Below, piece by piece: positions 1 through 9,043 of a DNA stretch of 64,000 nucleotides. The notes below the pieces were generated by a model. The model saw nothing but the letters and a program-made list of their open reading frames with translations. It was not told the DNA's origin and searched no databases. Within the stretch, counting starts at the first letter, position 1. Every line of letters starts with the position of its first letter. The translations under genes were made by a program, and so were the position numbers. Source of the stretch: Streptomyces hyaluromycini (GTDB lineage: Bacteria; Actinomycetota; Actinomycetes; Streptomycetales; Streptomycetaceae); assembly GCF_002217755.1 (NCBI RefSeq), contig NZ_BCFL01000025.1, positions 241,356-305,355 on the forward strand, read 5' to 3'.

Positions 1-21
1 AACTCCTACACGCACCTGTGA

Positions 22-34
22 CTTGTTCAACAAG
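22..34. promoter_or_regulatory. Short palindrome upstream of the MMPL gene
   Basis: CTTGTT-C-AACAAG is a perfect 13-base palindrome 245 bases before the MMPL start. A second short one (TTCG-AAT-CGAA, 201-211) lies nearer the gene. MMPL exporters are often controlled by TetR or MarR regulators, which bind such sites, but no regulator is visible in the window, so this is only a candidate operator. Confidence 0.3.
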
Positions 35-278
35 GTTTCGCAATCACAAAGAGGATCCCCGTCGTCGGAAGGGACACCCCTGATCATCACCCCCGAGATG
101 GGTGGATAGATGTAAGGGCCCGACATCCTCCTCGGCGACGAGAGACGGCCGCCGTACTTCACCGGGCAGTACGACGAGTCGTTCTTATCGGCCCCATACC
201 TTCGAATCGAACGAAAGAAGTCGCGAAAGAAACCGTGGCGGCCGGGGCCGTCACCGCACACGAGGGGGCATTCCCGTC

Positions 279-2537
279 ATGGATCCCGTCATGGGGAACG
301 GATCGACACGGGTGCGGGGGCTGGCCGCCCGGGCCGGCGGCTGGAGCGCCCGGCATCGCTGGGCCGCCGTCGGCATATGGGTGCTGTTCGTCGTCCTGGC
401 GATGGGGCTCGGCTCGGCGGCCGGCCGGGTCGACGTCAACGAGAGCGACCAGCTGAAGGGCGAGACCCACACCGCCGCGAAGATCATCGACGACGCGGGC
501 ATCAAGGAACCGGCGAGCGAGACGGTCCTGATCCAGGCCGAGGACCCGTCGGTCAAGGCCACGGACGCCGCATTCAAGGCCGCCGTCGCGGACGTCGTCA
601 AGGCCGTCGACGGCACCGGCAGGGTCACGGGCGTCACCTCGCCCTACACCACCGGGACGATCTCGAAGGACGGCCGCAGCGCGCTGGTCCAGTTCGACAT
701 GCGCGGCGACTCCGAGACCGCCGGCGACCGGGTCGAGCCGGTGCTGGACGCGGTCGCCGGGGTGCAGAAGGCGCACGGCACGCTGCGGATCGAGGAGATC
801 GGCAGCGCCAGCATGAAGAAGCAGTACGACGACGCCTTCGGCAAGGACTTCAAGCGGGCCGAGTACTCCGCCGTGCCGGTGGCCTTCGGCATCCTGCTGA
901 TCGCCTTCGGCGCGCTGGTGGCGGCCCTGCTCCCGGTCGGCCTCGCGATCACCGCGATCGTGGCGACGATGGGCCTGATGGGCCTGGTCAGCCATCTACA
1001 GCCGATGAGCGACACCGCCAACTCCGTCATGCTGCTGGTCGGCATGGCCGTCGGCGTCGACTACTGCCTCTTCTACCTGCGCCGGGAGCGCGAGGAGCGG
1101 GAAGCCGGCCGGGACCCGGGCGCCGCACTCCGCATCGCCGCCGCCACCAGCGGCCGGGCGATCATCGTCTCGGGTGTCACGGTGTGCGTGGCGATGGCGG
1201 GCATGCTCTTCACCGGTCTCGCCGAGTTCGAGGCGATGGGCCTGGCCTCCCTGATGGTCGTCGCGGTCGCCATGGTCGGCTCCGTGACCGTCCTGCCCGC
1301 CCTGCTCTCCCTGCTGGGCCACCGGGTCGAGAAGGGCCGCATCCCCTTCCTGCGCCGCCGCAAGCGGGCCCACGGGCCTTCCGAGAGCCGCTTCTGGACG
1401 GCGGTGCTGCGGGGCGTGCTCGCCAAGCCGCTGGTCTCCGTGCTCGTCGCGGTGGGTGCCCTGCTCGCGATCTCCGCTCCCGCGCTCGGCATGAAGACCT
1501 CGCAGCTCACCCTGGACCAGGAGTTCGGGAACTCGCTGCCGATCGTACAGACCTACGACCGCGTCAACCAGGCCTTCCCGGGCGGCTCCGAGCCGGCCGA
1601 GGTGGTCGTCAGGGCGAAGGACATCAACGCCCCCGAGGTCAGGCAGGCGCTGACCGACTTCAAGGAGCGGGCGATCAGCTCGGGCGCCTCGCGCGGCCCG
1701 ATCGACATCAAGCTGCACGACGCGCAGAACGTCGCCCTGATCTCCGTGCCGCTGGTCGGCGGCTCCGACATGGACAAGGCCGGCAAGAGCCTGCAGAAGC
1801 TGCGCGACGAGGTACGGCCGGCCACCCTCGGCAAGGTCGACGGCGTGCAGGCGCCGGTGACCGGCAGCGTCGCGGGCAACCAGGACTTCAACGACCAGCT
1901 GCTCGGCTCGGTGGTCCCGGTCTTCGCCTTCGTCGTCGTCTTCGCCTTCCTCCTGATGCTGCTGTCGTTCCGCTCGCTGACGGTCGCGATCACCTCGATC
2001 CTGCTCAACCTGCTCTCGGTGGGCGCCGCCTACGGCATCCTCGTCGCCGTCTTCCAGCACGGCTGGGGCGCCTCGCTGGTGGGCGCCCAGGGCGTCGGCG
2101 CGATCGTCACCTGGCTGCCGCTGTTCCTCTTCGTGATCCTGTTCGGCCTGTCCATGGACTACCACGTGTTCGTGGTCTCCCGGATCCGCGAGGCCCGGCT
2201 GCGCGGCCGGTCCACCAAGGACGCGATCCAGCACGGCGTGGTCACCACGGCCGGGGTCGTCACCAGCGCCGCCGTCATCATGGTCGCCGTGTTCGCGATC
2301 TTCGGCACGCTGTCCATGCAGTCCATGAAGCAGATGGGCGTGGGCCTGGCGGCCGCGGTCCTGATCGACGCGACGGTCATCCGGGGCGTGCTGCTCCCGG
2401 CGGTGATGGCGCTGCTCGGCGAGCGCAACTGGTACCTGCCGAGCTGGCTGCGGTGGCTGCCGGACCTGACGCACGACGAGGCACCGGAGGCGGTGGCGCC
2501 GGTGGCGCGGGGCGAGGAGGAGCGGCTGCGCGTCTGA
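279..2537 (+). CDS. MMPL family (RND-type) membrane transporter
   Basis: Predicted inner-membrane exporter of the MMPL/RND superfamily, which moves lipids, polyketides or drugs outward using the proton gradient. The 752-residue protein shows the usual plan: one N-terminal membrane helix (about residues 20-45), a soluble loop, a helix bundle, a second long soluble loop (about 410-540) and a second bundle near the C terminus, so two MMPL repeats. Motifs such as GMAVGVDYCLFYL and LFGLSMDYHVFVVSR are the paired GxxxDYxxF signatures, with the Asp expected to relay protons. I chose the ATG at 279 because GAGGGGG lies 10 bases upstream and the residues before it are not protein-like; another ATG follows at 291. 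It stands alone, converging on the sugar ABC operon. Substrate unknown. Confidence 0.9.
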   Translation: MDPVMGNGSTRVRGLAARAGGWSARHRWAAVGIWVLFVVLAMGLGSAAGRVDVNESDQLKGETHTAAKIIDDAGIKEPASETVLIQAEDPSVKATDAAFKAAVADVVKAVDGTGRVTGVTSPYTTGTISKDGRSALVQFDMRGDSETAGDRVEPVLDAVAGVQKAHGTLRIEEIGSASMKKQYDDAFGKDFKRAEYSAVPVAFGILLIAFGALVAALLPVGLAITAIVATMGLMGLVSHLQPMSDTANSVMLLVGMAVGVDYCLFYLRREREEREAGRDPGAALRIAAATSGRAIIVSGVTVCVAMAGMLFTGLAEFEAMGLASLMVVAVAMVGSVTVLPALLSLLGHRVEKGRIPFLRRRKRAHGPSESRFWTAVLRGVLAKPLVSVLVAVGALLAISAPALGMKTSQLTLDQEFGNSLPIVQTYDRVNQAFPGGSEPAEVVVRAKDINAPEVRQALTDFKERAISSGASRGPIDIKLHDAQNVALISVPLVGGSDMDKAGKSLQKLRDEVRPATLGKVDGVQAPVTGSVAGNQDFNDQLLGSVVPVFAFVVVFAFLLMLLSFRSLTVAITSILLNLLSVGAAYGILVAVFQHGWGASLVGAQGVGAIVTWLPLFLFVILFGLSMDYHVFVVSRIREARLRGRSTKDAIQHGVVTTAGVVTSAAVIMVAVFAIFGTLSMQSMKQMGVGLAAAVLIDATVIRGVLLPAVMALLGERNWYLPSWLRWLPDLTHDEAPEAVAPVARGEEERLRV

Positions 2538-2645
2538 GCCGCGCGGTGCAACACCCTCTGACACAGGGTCCGTTGGTCTCCGGGGGAGCCAGCGGGCCCT
2601 GTTCTGCCGGTTCGGGTGCCCGGCGCCGGCCGCGAGCAGATGCGG

Positions 2646-3923
2646 TCAGCGCTGGTAGCGGGCCAGCACCAGGTTGCCGTCCTTCTCCAGCCGGTGGCGG
2701 AGTTCACCGAGGCCGATCGCGCCGCTGTAGTACTCCTGGAGGGCCGGGGTGGCCACCTTGTCCTTCCACTCGGGGTAGCCGCGGACCGTCTGGGCGGGCG
2801 CCGGGCTGAGGTACTCGGCGAGGGCGGTGCCGGTGGCCCACCCGTACCTGTCCGTGTGCAGGACGGGGTCCTTGAGAGCCTCGGTGCCGGTGGGCAGCAT
2901 CCAGTCGCCGAGGGCGAGCCGGACCATGTTCTTCGGCCGGAGCAGGAAGTCGATGAACTCGGCCGCCTCCTTCTTGTGCGGGCTGTCCGCGGCGACGGAC
3001 AGCGTCTGCGGGCTGACGCCCTGGGCGAGGCCGTCGGCGCCGGCCGGGGCGGGCAGCACCTCCCACTCGAAGCCCTTGGGCGCCTGCTGGACGATCTGCT
3101 GTCGGTAGGAGAAGCCGAGCGGGACCATCGCGTACCTGCCGCCGAAGAAGCCCGGCAGGGTGTCCGAGCCGCCGCTGCCCAGGGTGGAGCCGGGCGCGCT
3201 GTGGTCCACGTCGACCTGGTCGTGGACGGTGCGCGGCACGACCTGGTCGGCGGCCCCGAAGCGCACGGTCACCTTCCCGTCGGCGCCCCGGTGGAAGAGC
3301 CGGCCGCCCGCCGACAGCGACAGGTTGAGCGTGGCGGAGACGGGCTCCTTGAGCGGCCAGGCGACGCCGTACCTGCCGCCGCCGCTCAGCTGCCTGGTGA
3401 TCTGCCGGAACTCCGCCCATGTCCAGGGGTGTTCGGGGGTGGGTATCCACACGCCGGCCTTCGCGAGCCAGGTCCTGTTGGCGATCAGGACGCGCGGCTC
3501 CTGGAGGAAGGGCACGCCGTAGATGCCGTTCCCGAAGGTCGCCGTCTGCCAACTGCGCTGCGGTATACCGGACTTGAGGCGGGCGGACAGCAGGCCGGTC
3601 AGGTCGGCGAGGTAGCCGCCGTAGGCGAAGTCCGCGAGGTCGTCGGAGGCGTCGTGGATGATGTCCGGGGCCTCACCGCCCTCGAAGGAGGTGAGCAGCT
3701 GGTCGTGGATGCTGTCCCAACTGCCCTGCACGTACTCGACCTTGACGTCCGGATGGGTGGCGTTCCACTCCTTCACCAGCTCCTTGTTGGCGGCGACCGA
3801 CTCGTCCTGCCAGGCCAGGGACTGGAAACGGAGGGTGATCGGGCCGCCGGTGCGGGATGCGGAGGTGCAGCCCGCTAGCAGCAGGAGGAGTACGGCGACC
3901 GCCGTGCCGAGCCTGGTGCGCAT
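2646..3923 (-). CDS. Sugar ABC transporter substrate-binding lipoprotein
   Basis: Extracellular solute-binding protein of family 1 (MalE type), predicted to capture a carbohydrate and deliver it to the two permeases upstream. The 425-residue protein begins with a basic, hydrophobic signal ending in a lipobox (LLLAGC, Cys about 19), so it should be lipid-anchored outside the membrane. The body has family-typical stretches such as EWNATHPDVKVEYVQGSWD and a C-terminal RYGWATGTALAEYL-like hinge region. Its ATG overlaps the stop of the preceding permease by one base (TGATG). The binding protein is the last gene of this operon, whereas it usually comes first. The sugar cannot be told from sequence. 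Confidence 0.9.
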   Translation of the reverse strand: MRTRLGTAVAVLLLLLAGCTSASRTGGPITLRFQSLAWQDESVAANKELVKEWNATHPDVKVEYVQGSWDSIHDQLLTSFEGGEAPDIIHDASDDLADFAYGGYLADLTGLLSARLKSGIPQRSWQTATFGNGIYGVPFLQEPRVLIANRTWLAKAGVWIPTPEHPWTWAEFRQITRQLSGGGRYGVAWPLKEPVSATLNLSLSAGGRLFHRGADGKVTVRFGAADQVVPRTVHDQVDVDHSAPGSTLGSGGSDTLPGFFGGRYAMVPLGFSYRQQIVQQAPKGFEWEVLPAPAGADGLAQGVSPQTLSVAADSPHKKEAAEFIDFLLRPKNMVRLALGDWMLPTGTEALKDPVLHTDRYGWATGTALAEYLSPAPAQTVRGYPEWKDKVATPALQEYYSGAIGLGELRHRLEKDGNLVLARYQR

Positions 3924-4756
3924 CAGCTCTTCACCGCCCCGGTGAACATCCCGCCCGTGATCCGCCGCTGCACCAGCGCGAAGACGAGCAGCGAGGGCAG
4001 GGTGGCGAGGAAGGCGGCCGCCGCCAGCGGGCCCAGGTCGGCCACGCCCTCCGCGCCGATGAAATGGGTGAGGACGACCGGCAGGGTCTGTTTCTCCGGT
4101 GTCTTCAGCAGCACCAGCGCGAAGAAGAACTCGTTCCACGCGGTGACGAAGGCGAACAGCCCGGTCGCCACGATCCCGGGCGCCAGCAGCGGTGCCGTCA
4201 CCGACACCAGTGTCCGCAGCCGCCCGGCCCCGTCGACCGCCGCCGCCTCCTCCAGCTCGATGGGCACCGCGCGGACGAAACCGACGAGCATCCAGAGCGC
4301 GAACGGCAACGCCCACACCACATAGACCATCACCAGCCCGGCCAGCGAGTCGATCAGCCGCAGGTTCTTCAGCACCAGGAACAGCGGGATCATCACCAGG
4401 ACGAACGGGAACGCCTGGCTGACCACCACCCACCCGGTCACCGCCCGGGACAGCGCGGTGCGGCGCCGTGCCATGACGTACGCCATCGGGGTCGCGAGGA
4501 GGACAGCGATCAGCGCGGCGCCGAGCGCGGCGAGCAGGGAGTTGAGGCCGGCTCGGAGCAGGGGCTGTTCGTCGAAGGCCTGGCGAAAGTTGGCCAGGGT
4601 GGGGTGGCGGGGGATCCAGGTGGGGTGCAGACTGCCCAGCTCGGTCGGCGACTTGAAGGCCGTGGAGAGCAGCCACAGCAGCGGGAAGGCCAGGAAGACG
4701 AGATAGGCGAGCAGAGCCGCGTACTGGGCGACGCGGGCGCCGGTACGGGTCTTCAC
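3923..4756 (-). CDS. Carbohydrate ABC transporter permease (MalG type)
   Basis: Inner-membrane permease of the CUT1 sugar ABC family, second of the pair. The 277-residue protein has about six membrane helices and the cytoplasmic EAA loop (ELEEAAAVDGAGRLRTLVSVTAPLL, about residues 185-210) that docks the ATPase. It starts at a GTG that overlaps the upstream permease stop by four bases (GTGA), so translation is probably coupled. No ATP-binding gene lies in the operon; in Streptomyces such systems commonly share the MsiK ATPase, encoded elsewhere. That sharing is family knowledge, not visible here. Confidence 0.9.
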   Translation of the reverse strand: MKTRTGARVAQYAALLAYLVFLAFPLLWLLSTAFKSPTELGSLHPTWIPRHPTLANFRQAFDEQPLLRAGLNSLLAALGAALIAVLLATPMAYVMARRRTALSRAVTGWVVVSQAFPFVLVMIPLFLVLKNLRLIDSLAGLVMVYVVWALPFALWMLVGFVRAVPIELEEAAAVDGAGRLRTLVSVTAPLLAPGIVATGLFAFVTAWNEFFFALVLLKTPEKQTLPVVLTHFIGAEGVADLGPLAAAAFLATLPSLLVFALVQRRITGGMFTGAVKS

Positions 4757-5673
4757 GCGTCCTCGCCTCCCCGCAGCCGGCCCGCCAGGAAGACCGCCAG
4801 CAGCACCGCGATCACCGCGACCATCGCACAGCCCATCGCCGCCGCGTACCCGAACTGGCCGTAGCGGAAGGCCTCTTCGTAGGCGAAGAGCATCGGCAGC
4901 CGGGTCTTGCCGCCGGGGCCGCCGTTGGTGAGGACGTAGACCAGGGCGAAGGAGTTGAAGTTCCAGATCAGGTTGAGGGCGGTGACGGCCAGGGCCACGG
5001 GTCTCAGGGCGGGCCAGGTGACCGTGCGGAAGCGGCGCCAGGCGCCCGCGCCGTCCACCGCCGCCGCCTCGTGCAGCTCGCGCGGGGTGTTCTGGAGTCC
5101 GGCCAGCAGGGCGACGGTGGTCTGCGGCATCCCGGCCCAGACGCCGACGACGATCACGGCGGGCAGGGCGGTGCCGAGGCCGCTCAGCCAGTCCCGGCCG
5201 TCGCCGAGGCCCAGGTCGTGCAGGGTCTCGTTGAGGACGCCCGCGTCCGGGTTGTACACCAGCCGCCAGATGATGCCGACGACGACCTCGGGCATCGCCC
5301 ACGGGACGATCGCGAGGGCGCGGGCCAGCCGGCGCAGCCGTAACTCCTGGTTGAGGAGAAGGGCGAGGCCGAGCGCGAGCAGGAACTGGGGCACGGTCAC
5401 CCCTACGGCCCAGACCAGACCGATCCGGAACGACTCCCAGAAGAGGGTGTCGTGCAGCAGGTCCCGGAAGTTGAGACCCCCGGTCCACCGGGTCGCCGCG
5501 GTCCGGCCGGACTGGGCGTCGGTGAACGCCAGCAGGATGCCGTAGAGCAGCGGGCCGACGCTCAGCACGAGGATCGGGATCAGGGCGGGCAGCACCAGGA
5601 ACCAGGCGCCCCGGTCGGTGACACGTGCGGCGACCGGCCGCCTCGTACTCGCCACGTCGGTCACCAATGCCAC
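4753..5673 (-). CDS. Carbohydrate ABC transporter permease (MalF type)
   Basis: First gene of the three-gene sugar importer operon. The 306-residue protein has an N-terminal helix (about 25-47), further helices and an EAA loop (ELHEAAAVDGAGAWRRFRTVTWPAL, about 190-215). I chose the GTG at 5673 because AAAGGGGG lies just upstream and the residues before it are low-quality Arg/Pro-rich sequence. It is divergent from the kinase-like gene at 5865, with 191 bases between them that must hold both promoters; I saw no clear LacI-type operator there. Length is typical of MalF-like permeases that lack the large extra loop. Confidence 0.9.
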   Translation of the reverse strand: MALVTDVASTRRPVAARVTDRGAWFLVLPALIPILVLSVGPLLYGILLAFTDAQSGRTAATRWTGGLNFRDLLHDTLFWESFRIGLVWAVGVTVPQFLLALGLALLLNQELRLRRLARALAIVPWAMPEVVVGIIWRLVYNPDAGVLNETLHDLGLGDGRDWLSGLGTALPAVIVVGVWAGMPQTTVALLAGLQNTPRELHEAAAVDGAGAWRRFRTVTWPALRPVALAVTALNLIWNFNSFALVYVLTNGGPGGKTRLPMLFAYEEAFRYGQFGYAAAMGCAMVAVIAVLLAVFLAGRLRGGEDA

Positions 5674-5864
5674 GGCATCCCCCTTTGCGCGGCCCGGTCG
5701 GGCCTGGACATGGTCGTGAAGGCCGGTGACCTCGTCAAGGGACGGCGCCCCCGGTCCGGCCTCCGTGGATGCGAAACTGGCCGCCTGACGACGAAAGGAC
5801 GACGCCGTGTGCACCCGCACAGCCACGGGCACCCGGGCGTCGGGAACGGACACGGAGGCGGACG

Positions 5865-6728
5865 ATGGACGAGGCAAGGGCGCGGGACGTACTGGCCGCG
5901 GCGGATGTGCTGCCCGGTACGGCGGCCGACGCCTCACTCCTGGCCCTGGGCGAGAACGCGGTGTTCGCCGCCGGGGACCTGGTGGTCAAGGTGGGCCGCG
6001 ACGCCGAGCTCCTGGACCGGGCCCGGCGGGAGCTGGAGATCGCCGGGTGGCTGGCGGAGGCGGGCGTACCGGCCGTACGGGCCGCCGAGCCGAAGGCACT
6101 GCTCGTCGAGGGTCACCCGGTGACCGTGTGGCACCGGCTGGCGGATCCGGTGCGGCCGGCCGAGCCGCGCGATCTGGCCGAACTGCTGCGGATCGTGCAC
6201 GCACTGCCCGCTCCCCCCTTCGCCCTGCCGCCCCGCGAGTTGCTGGGCGGAGTGGAGCGCTGGCTGCGGCTGGCCGGCGACGCGATCGACCCCGCCGACG
6301 CGGCGTATCTGCGCGAGCGCCGGGACGGCTTCGCGGCAGCCGCGGCCGCGCTGACGCCGCATCTGACGCCGGGGCCGATCCACGGGGACGCGCTGCCCCG
6401 CAATGTGCACGTCGGCCCGGACGGCCCGGTCCTGGTCGACCTGGAGACCTTCTCCTCCGACCTGCGCGAGCACGACCTGGTGGTGATGGCACTGTCCCGG
6501 GACCGGTACGGGATGCCGGCCGAGGCGTACGACTCGTTCGTCACGGCCTATGGGTGGGATGTGCGCGAGTGGGAGGGGTGCGGCGTGCTGCGCGGCGCCC
6601 GCGAGACGGCCAGCTGCGCGTGGGTCGCCCAGCACGCACCGACCAACCCGAAGGCACGCGCGGAGTTCGAACGCCGGGTGGCGTCGCTACGCGAGGGCGA
6701 CGAGTCGGTGCGCTGGTATCCCTTCTGA
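5865..6728 (+). CDS. Aminoglycoside phosphotransferase (APH)/choline kinase-like protein
   Basis: Protein-kinase-fold small-molecule phosphotransferase of 287 residues. Visible are the ATP-binding Lys in DLVVKVGRD (about K42), the catalytic-loop HGDALPRN (about 173-180) and the metal-binding DLE (about 192-194) in place of the more usual DFE or DWE. These are enough for an APH-family call but not for a substrate; true antibiotic resistance should not be assumed. The start is set by GGAGG 6 bases before the ATG. It is a single gene followed at once by the first copy of the dispersed intergenic element. Confidence 0.85.
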   Translation: MDEARARDVLAAADVLPGTAADASLLALGENAVFAAGDLVVKVGRDAELLDRARRELEIAGWLAEAGVPAVRAAEPKALLVEGHPVTVWHRLADPVRPAEPRDLAELLRIVHALPAPPFALPPRELLGGVERWLRLAGDAIDPADAAYLRERRDGFAAAAAALTPHLTPGPIHGDALPRNVHVGPDGPVLVDLETFSSDLREHDLVVMALSRDRYGMPAEAYDSFVTAYGWDVREWEGCGVLRGARETASCAWVAQHAPTNPKARAEFERRVASLREGDESVRWYPF

Positions 6729-6738
6729 CGGCGGAAAC

Positions 6739-6803
6739 GCGCCCCGTAAGGGGCGCGGGACTGTGTCAATTTGCGGCTCCGCCGCGTGGGCGCGACCAGC
6801 CCC
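6739..6803 (+). repeat. Dispersed intergenic palindromic element, copy A
   Basis: Begins with a hairpin GCGCCCC-GTAA-GGGGCGC, then a spacer, then GCGGCTCCGCCGC and GGGCGCGACCAGCCCC. The same modules recur at 13545, 24306, 55125 and 62074. It lies just after the kinase-like gene and may also end its transcript. Confidence 0.75.
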
Positions 6804-6866
6804 AACGGCGCCGCAGACGAACGACGAACAACGACGCATCCCGGCACTACCAGCTGAGCGGAACGC

Positions 6867-7586
6867 TCAAACGGCGTCGACCAGCTCCCGCAACGGCCAC
6901 GCCCCGTCCACCACCGCGTCGGCCTCCCCCTTGCGCCGCAAGAACTGCTGGAAGTCCGCCGCCCACTCCGCGTACCACTCCACCTGCCGCCGGTGCAGCT
7001 CCGCCGGACCCAGCGCCGCGATCTTCGGGTGCCGGTCGGCTATCGCGCGGGCCAGGCGCGCCGCCGCGAGGGCGTCGGCCGAGGCGTTGTGGGCGGCGGC
7101 GAGGGTGATGCCGTACTCGGCGCAGACCGCTTCCAGGTTCCGCTTGCCGCGGCGGTAGCGGTCGACCCGGCGGTCGATGGTGTACGGGTCGATGACCGGC
7201 GCGGGGTCCAGGCCGCCGAGGCGGTCGGAGAGGGACGGGAGCCCGTGGCGGCGCAGTTCCGCCGAGAGCAGGGTGAGGTCGAAGGTCGCGTTGTAGGCGA
7301 CGACCGGGACGCCGGTCTTCCAGTAGCCCGTGAGGACGTCCGCGAGGGCGTCGGCGACCTGGTCGGCCGGCCTGCCCTCCGCCGCCGCCCGCTCGTTGCT
7401 GATGCCGTGCACGGCGACCGCGTCGGCCGGGATCTCCACGCCCGGATCCGCCAGCCACTCGCGGCGGCCCAGCTCCTGCCCGGCCCTGACCTCGATCACG
7501 GCCCCCGTGACGATCCGTGCCTCGCGCGGATCCGTACCCGTCGTCTCCAGGTCGAAGCCGATCAGGAGCTCCTGGTGCCAGCCCAT
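6867..7586 (-). CDS. DEDDh 3'-5' exonuclease (DnaQ-like)
   Basis: Predicted single-strand 3'-5' exonuclease of the DnaQ/RNase T superfamily. All three motifs are visible: Exo I FDLETTGTDP (about residues 9-18, Asp and Glu bind metal), Exo II YNATFDLTLL (about 105-115) and Exo III HNASADALAAARL (His and Asp of the h-type site). The 239-residue length is typical of stand-alone enzymes rather than a polymerase subunit, so the role may be in repair or RNA/DNA trimming. I chose the ATG at 7586 because AAGGGGGG precedes it and MGWHQELLIGFDLETTG is the conserved beginning; earlier in-frame starts add non-conserved residues. Confidence 0.9.
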   Translation of the reverse strand: MGWHQELLIGFDLETTGTDPREARIVTGAVIEVRAGQELGRREWLADPGVEIPADAVAVHGISNERAAAEGRPADQVADALADVLTGYWKTGVPVVAYNATFDLTLLSAELRRHGLPSLSDRLGGLDPAPVIDPYTIDRRVDRYRRGKRNLEAVCAEYGITLAAAHNASADALAAARLARAIADRHPKIAALGPAELHRRQVEWYAEWAADFQQFLRRKGEADAVVDGAWPLRELVDAV

Positions 7587-7699
7587 GGGCGGCCCCCCTT
7601 CTTGGTGGTGCTTTCCCCCAGTGGTCTCCACCCTCGCATGCGCCACTGACAATCAGATGACCGCGTTCCGCTTACCGGCGCCTCACCGGCGCACACGCG

Positions 7700-8941
7700 T
7701 CAGGACACCGGGCGCGAATCCACCCAAGCCGTCTCGAACTCCTCGCGGTACGTCGGGAAGAGCCCTGTTTCCATGGCGTCGTCCGACTTGACCACCTTGC
7801 CGCCGTTGCGGAGCACCAGCACCGGCGACTCCATCCCGCGCGCCCCGCGCAGATAGGACTGGACGACCGCGACGCCGTCCGCGCCGTCGCCGTCCACCAG
7901 GTAGGCGGAGAAGCGGGGGGTGTCGTCGTACACCTGGATCTCGAAGGCGCCCGGGTCGCGCAGCCGGGAGCGGACCCGGCGCATGTGCAGGATGTTCATC
8001 TCGACCGAGCGGCCCAGCTCGCCCCTTTTCATCCCGAGTTCGCGTTCGCGGCGCTTGACCGCGCTGGAGGCGGGGTTGAGGAAGAGGAGCCGGACCCGGC
8101 AGCCGGACTCGGCGAGCCGGATCAGACGGCGGCCGGAGAAGTTCTGCACGAGCAGGTTGAGGCCGATGCCGATGGCGTCCAGGCGGCGGGCACCGCCGAA
8201 GAGGTCCTCGGCCGGGAACTGGCGCATGAGGCGGACCCGGTCGGGGTGGACGGCCACGACGTCCGCGTAGCGGTCGCCGACGAGGTCCTCCACCGCGTCC
8301 ACCGGCAGCCGGCGCGCCGAGGGCACGTCGCCGCCCGCGCCGAGCATCTCCAGGAGCCGGGCGGAGGCGCGCTCGGCCTGGTCCAGGACGGCCCCGGACA
8401 GCGCCCGGTTGCGGGAGACGATGTTGCGGGTCACCTCCAGCTCGTCCAGGGCGAGCTCGACGTCCCGGCGCTCGTCGAAGTACGGCTCGAAGCAGGGCCA
8501 GTGCTGCACCATCAGCTCGCGCAGCTGCGGCAGGGTGAGGAAGCTGAGCACGTTGTCGTCGGCGGGGTCGAGCAGGTACCCCTTGCGGCGGCTGACCTCG
8601 CGGACCGCGGCCGCGCGCTGGACCCACTCCTGGCCGGCCGGACCGGCCGCGGCGATCACCCACTCGTCGCCGTGGACGGGTTCGTAGATGGGCCGCAGCA
8701 CGGCGGCCACGACCGTGCGCATCCGCTGTTCGACGAGGTTCAGCCAGATGTAGGCCCGGCCGGCCCGCTGGGCGCGCGTACGCACCTCCAGCCAGGCGTC
8801 GGCGTCCCACTCCAGCTCCGGCCCGATGGAGCCCGTGGCGTCCATCGGGCGGGCCAGGGACACCGCGCCGGGCGGGACGTCTGTGGAGTTCCCCTCGTGA
8901 CCCTCGTCACCAGGGGGCAGCTCCAGGCCTCCCGAGCCCAC
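7700..8941 (-). CDS. SAV2148-family HEPN-domain protein with C-terminal PLD-like region
   Basis: About 413 residues, recognised as the actinobacterial family named after S. avermitilis SAV2148. The middle region (LNLVEQRMRTVVAAVL ... ELEVTRNIVSRNRALS) is the helical HEPN-like part. HEPN proteins often cut or bind RNA, but I do not see a clean RxxxxH motif, so catalysis is doubtful. The last 180 residues (RRLIRLAESGCRVRLLFLNP ... FPTYREEFETAW) resemble the PLD-like domain of DUF5919-type proteins. Starts possible are a TTG at 8983 or the GTG at 8941; I prefer 8941 because GGAAGGCGG lies upstream. It is a single gene with no partner on its strand. Function unknown. Confidence 0.75.
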   Translation of the reverse strand: MGSGGLELPPGDEGHEGNSTDVPPGAVSLARPMDATGSIGPELEWDADAWLEVRTRAQRAGRAYIWLNLVEQRMRTVVAAVLRPIYEPVHGDEWVIAAAGPAGQEWVQRAAAVREVSRRKGYLLDPADDNVLSFLTLPQLRELMVQHWPCFEPYFDERRDVELALDELEVTRNIVSRNRALSGAVLDQAERASARLLEMLGAGGDVPSARRLPVDAVEDLVGDRYADVVAVHPDRVRLMRQFPAEDLFGGARRLDAIGIGLNLLVQNFSGRRLIRLAESGCRVRLLFLNPASSAVKRRERELGMKRGELGRSVEMNILHMRRVRSRLRDPGAFEIQVYDDTPRFSAYLVDGDGADGVAVVQSYLRGARGMESPVLVLRNGGKVVKSDDAMETGLFPTYREEFETAWVDSRPVS

Positions 8942-9043
8942 CCGTGCACCGCCTTCCGCTCCCCCGAGCTCTCCCTGTGCCAACGATCAAGGAAGGGTAC
9001 TCCGGGAGCGGTCGGCGGTGCAGCCGGATGCACAGGTCGTTTC

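Noticed and set aside
102..278. Longer N terminus for the MMPL protein
   Set aside because: Arg/Ser-rich, not membrane or family-like, and the ribosome site at 262-268 belongs to the ATG at 279.
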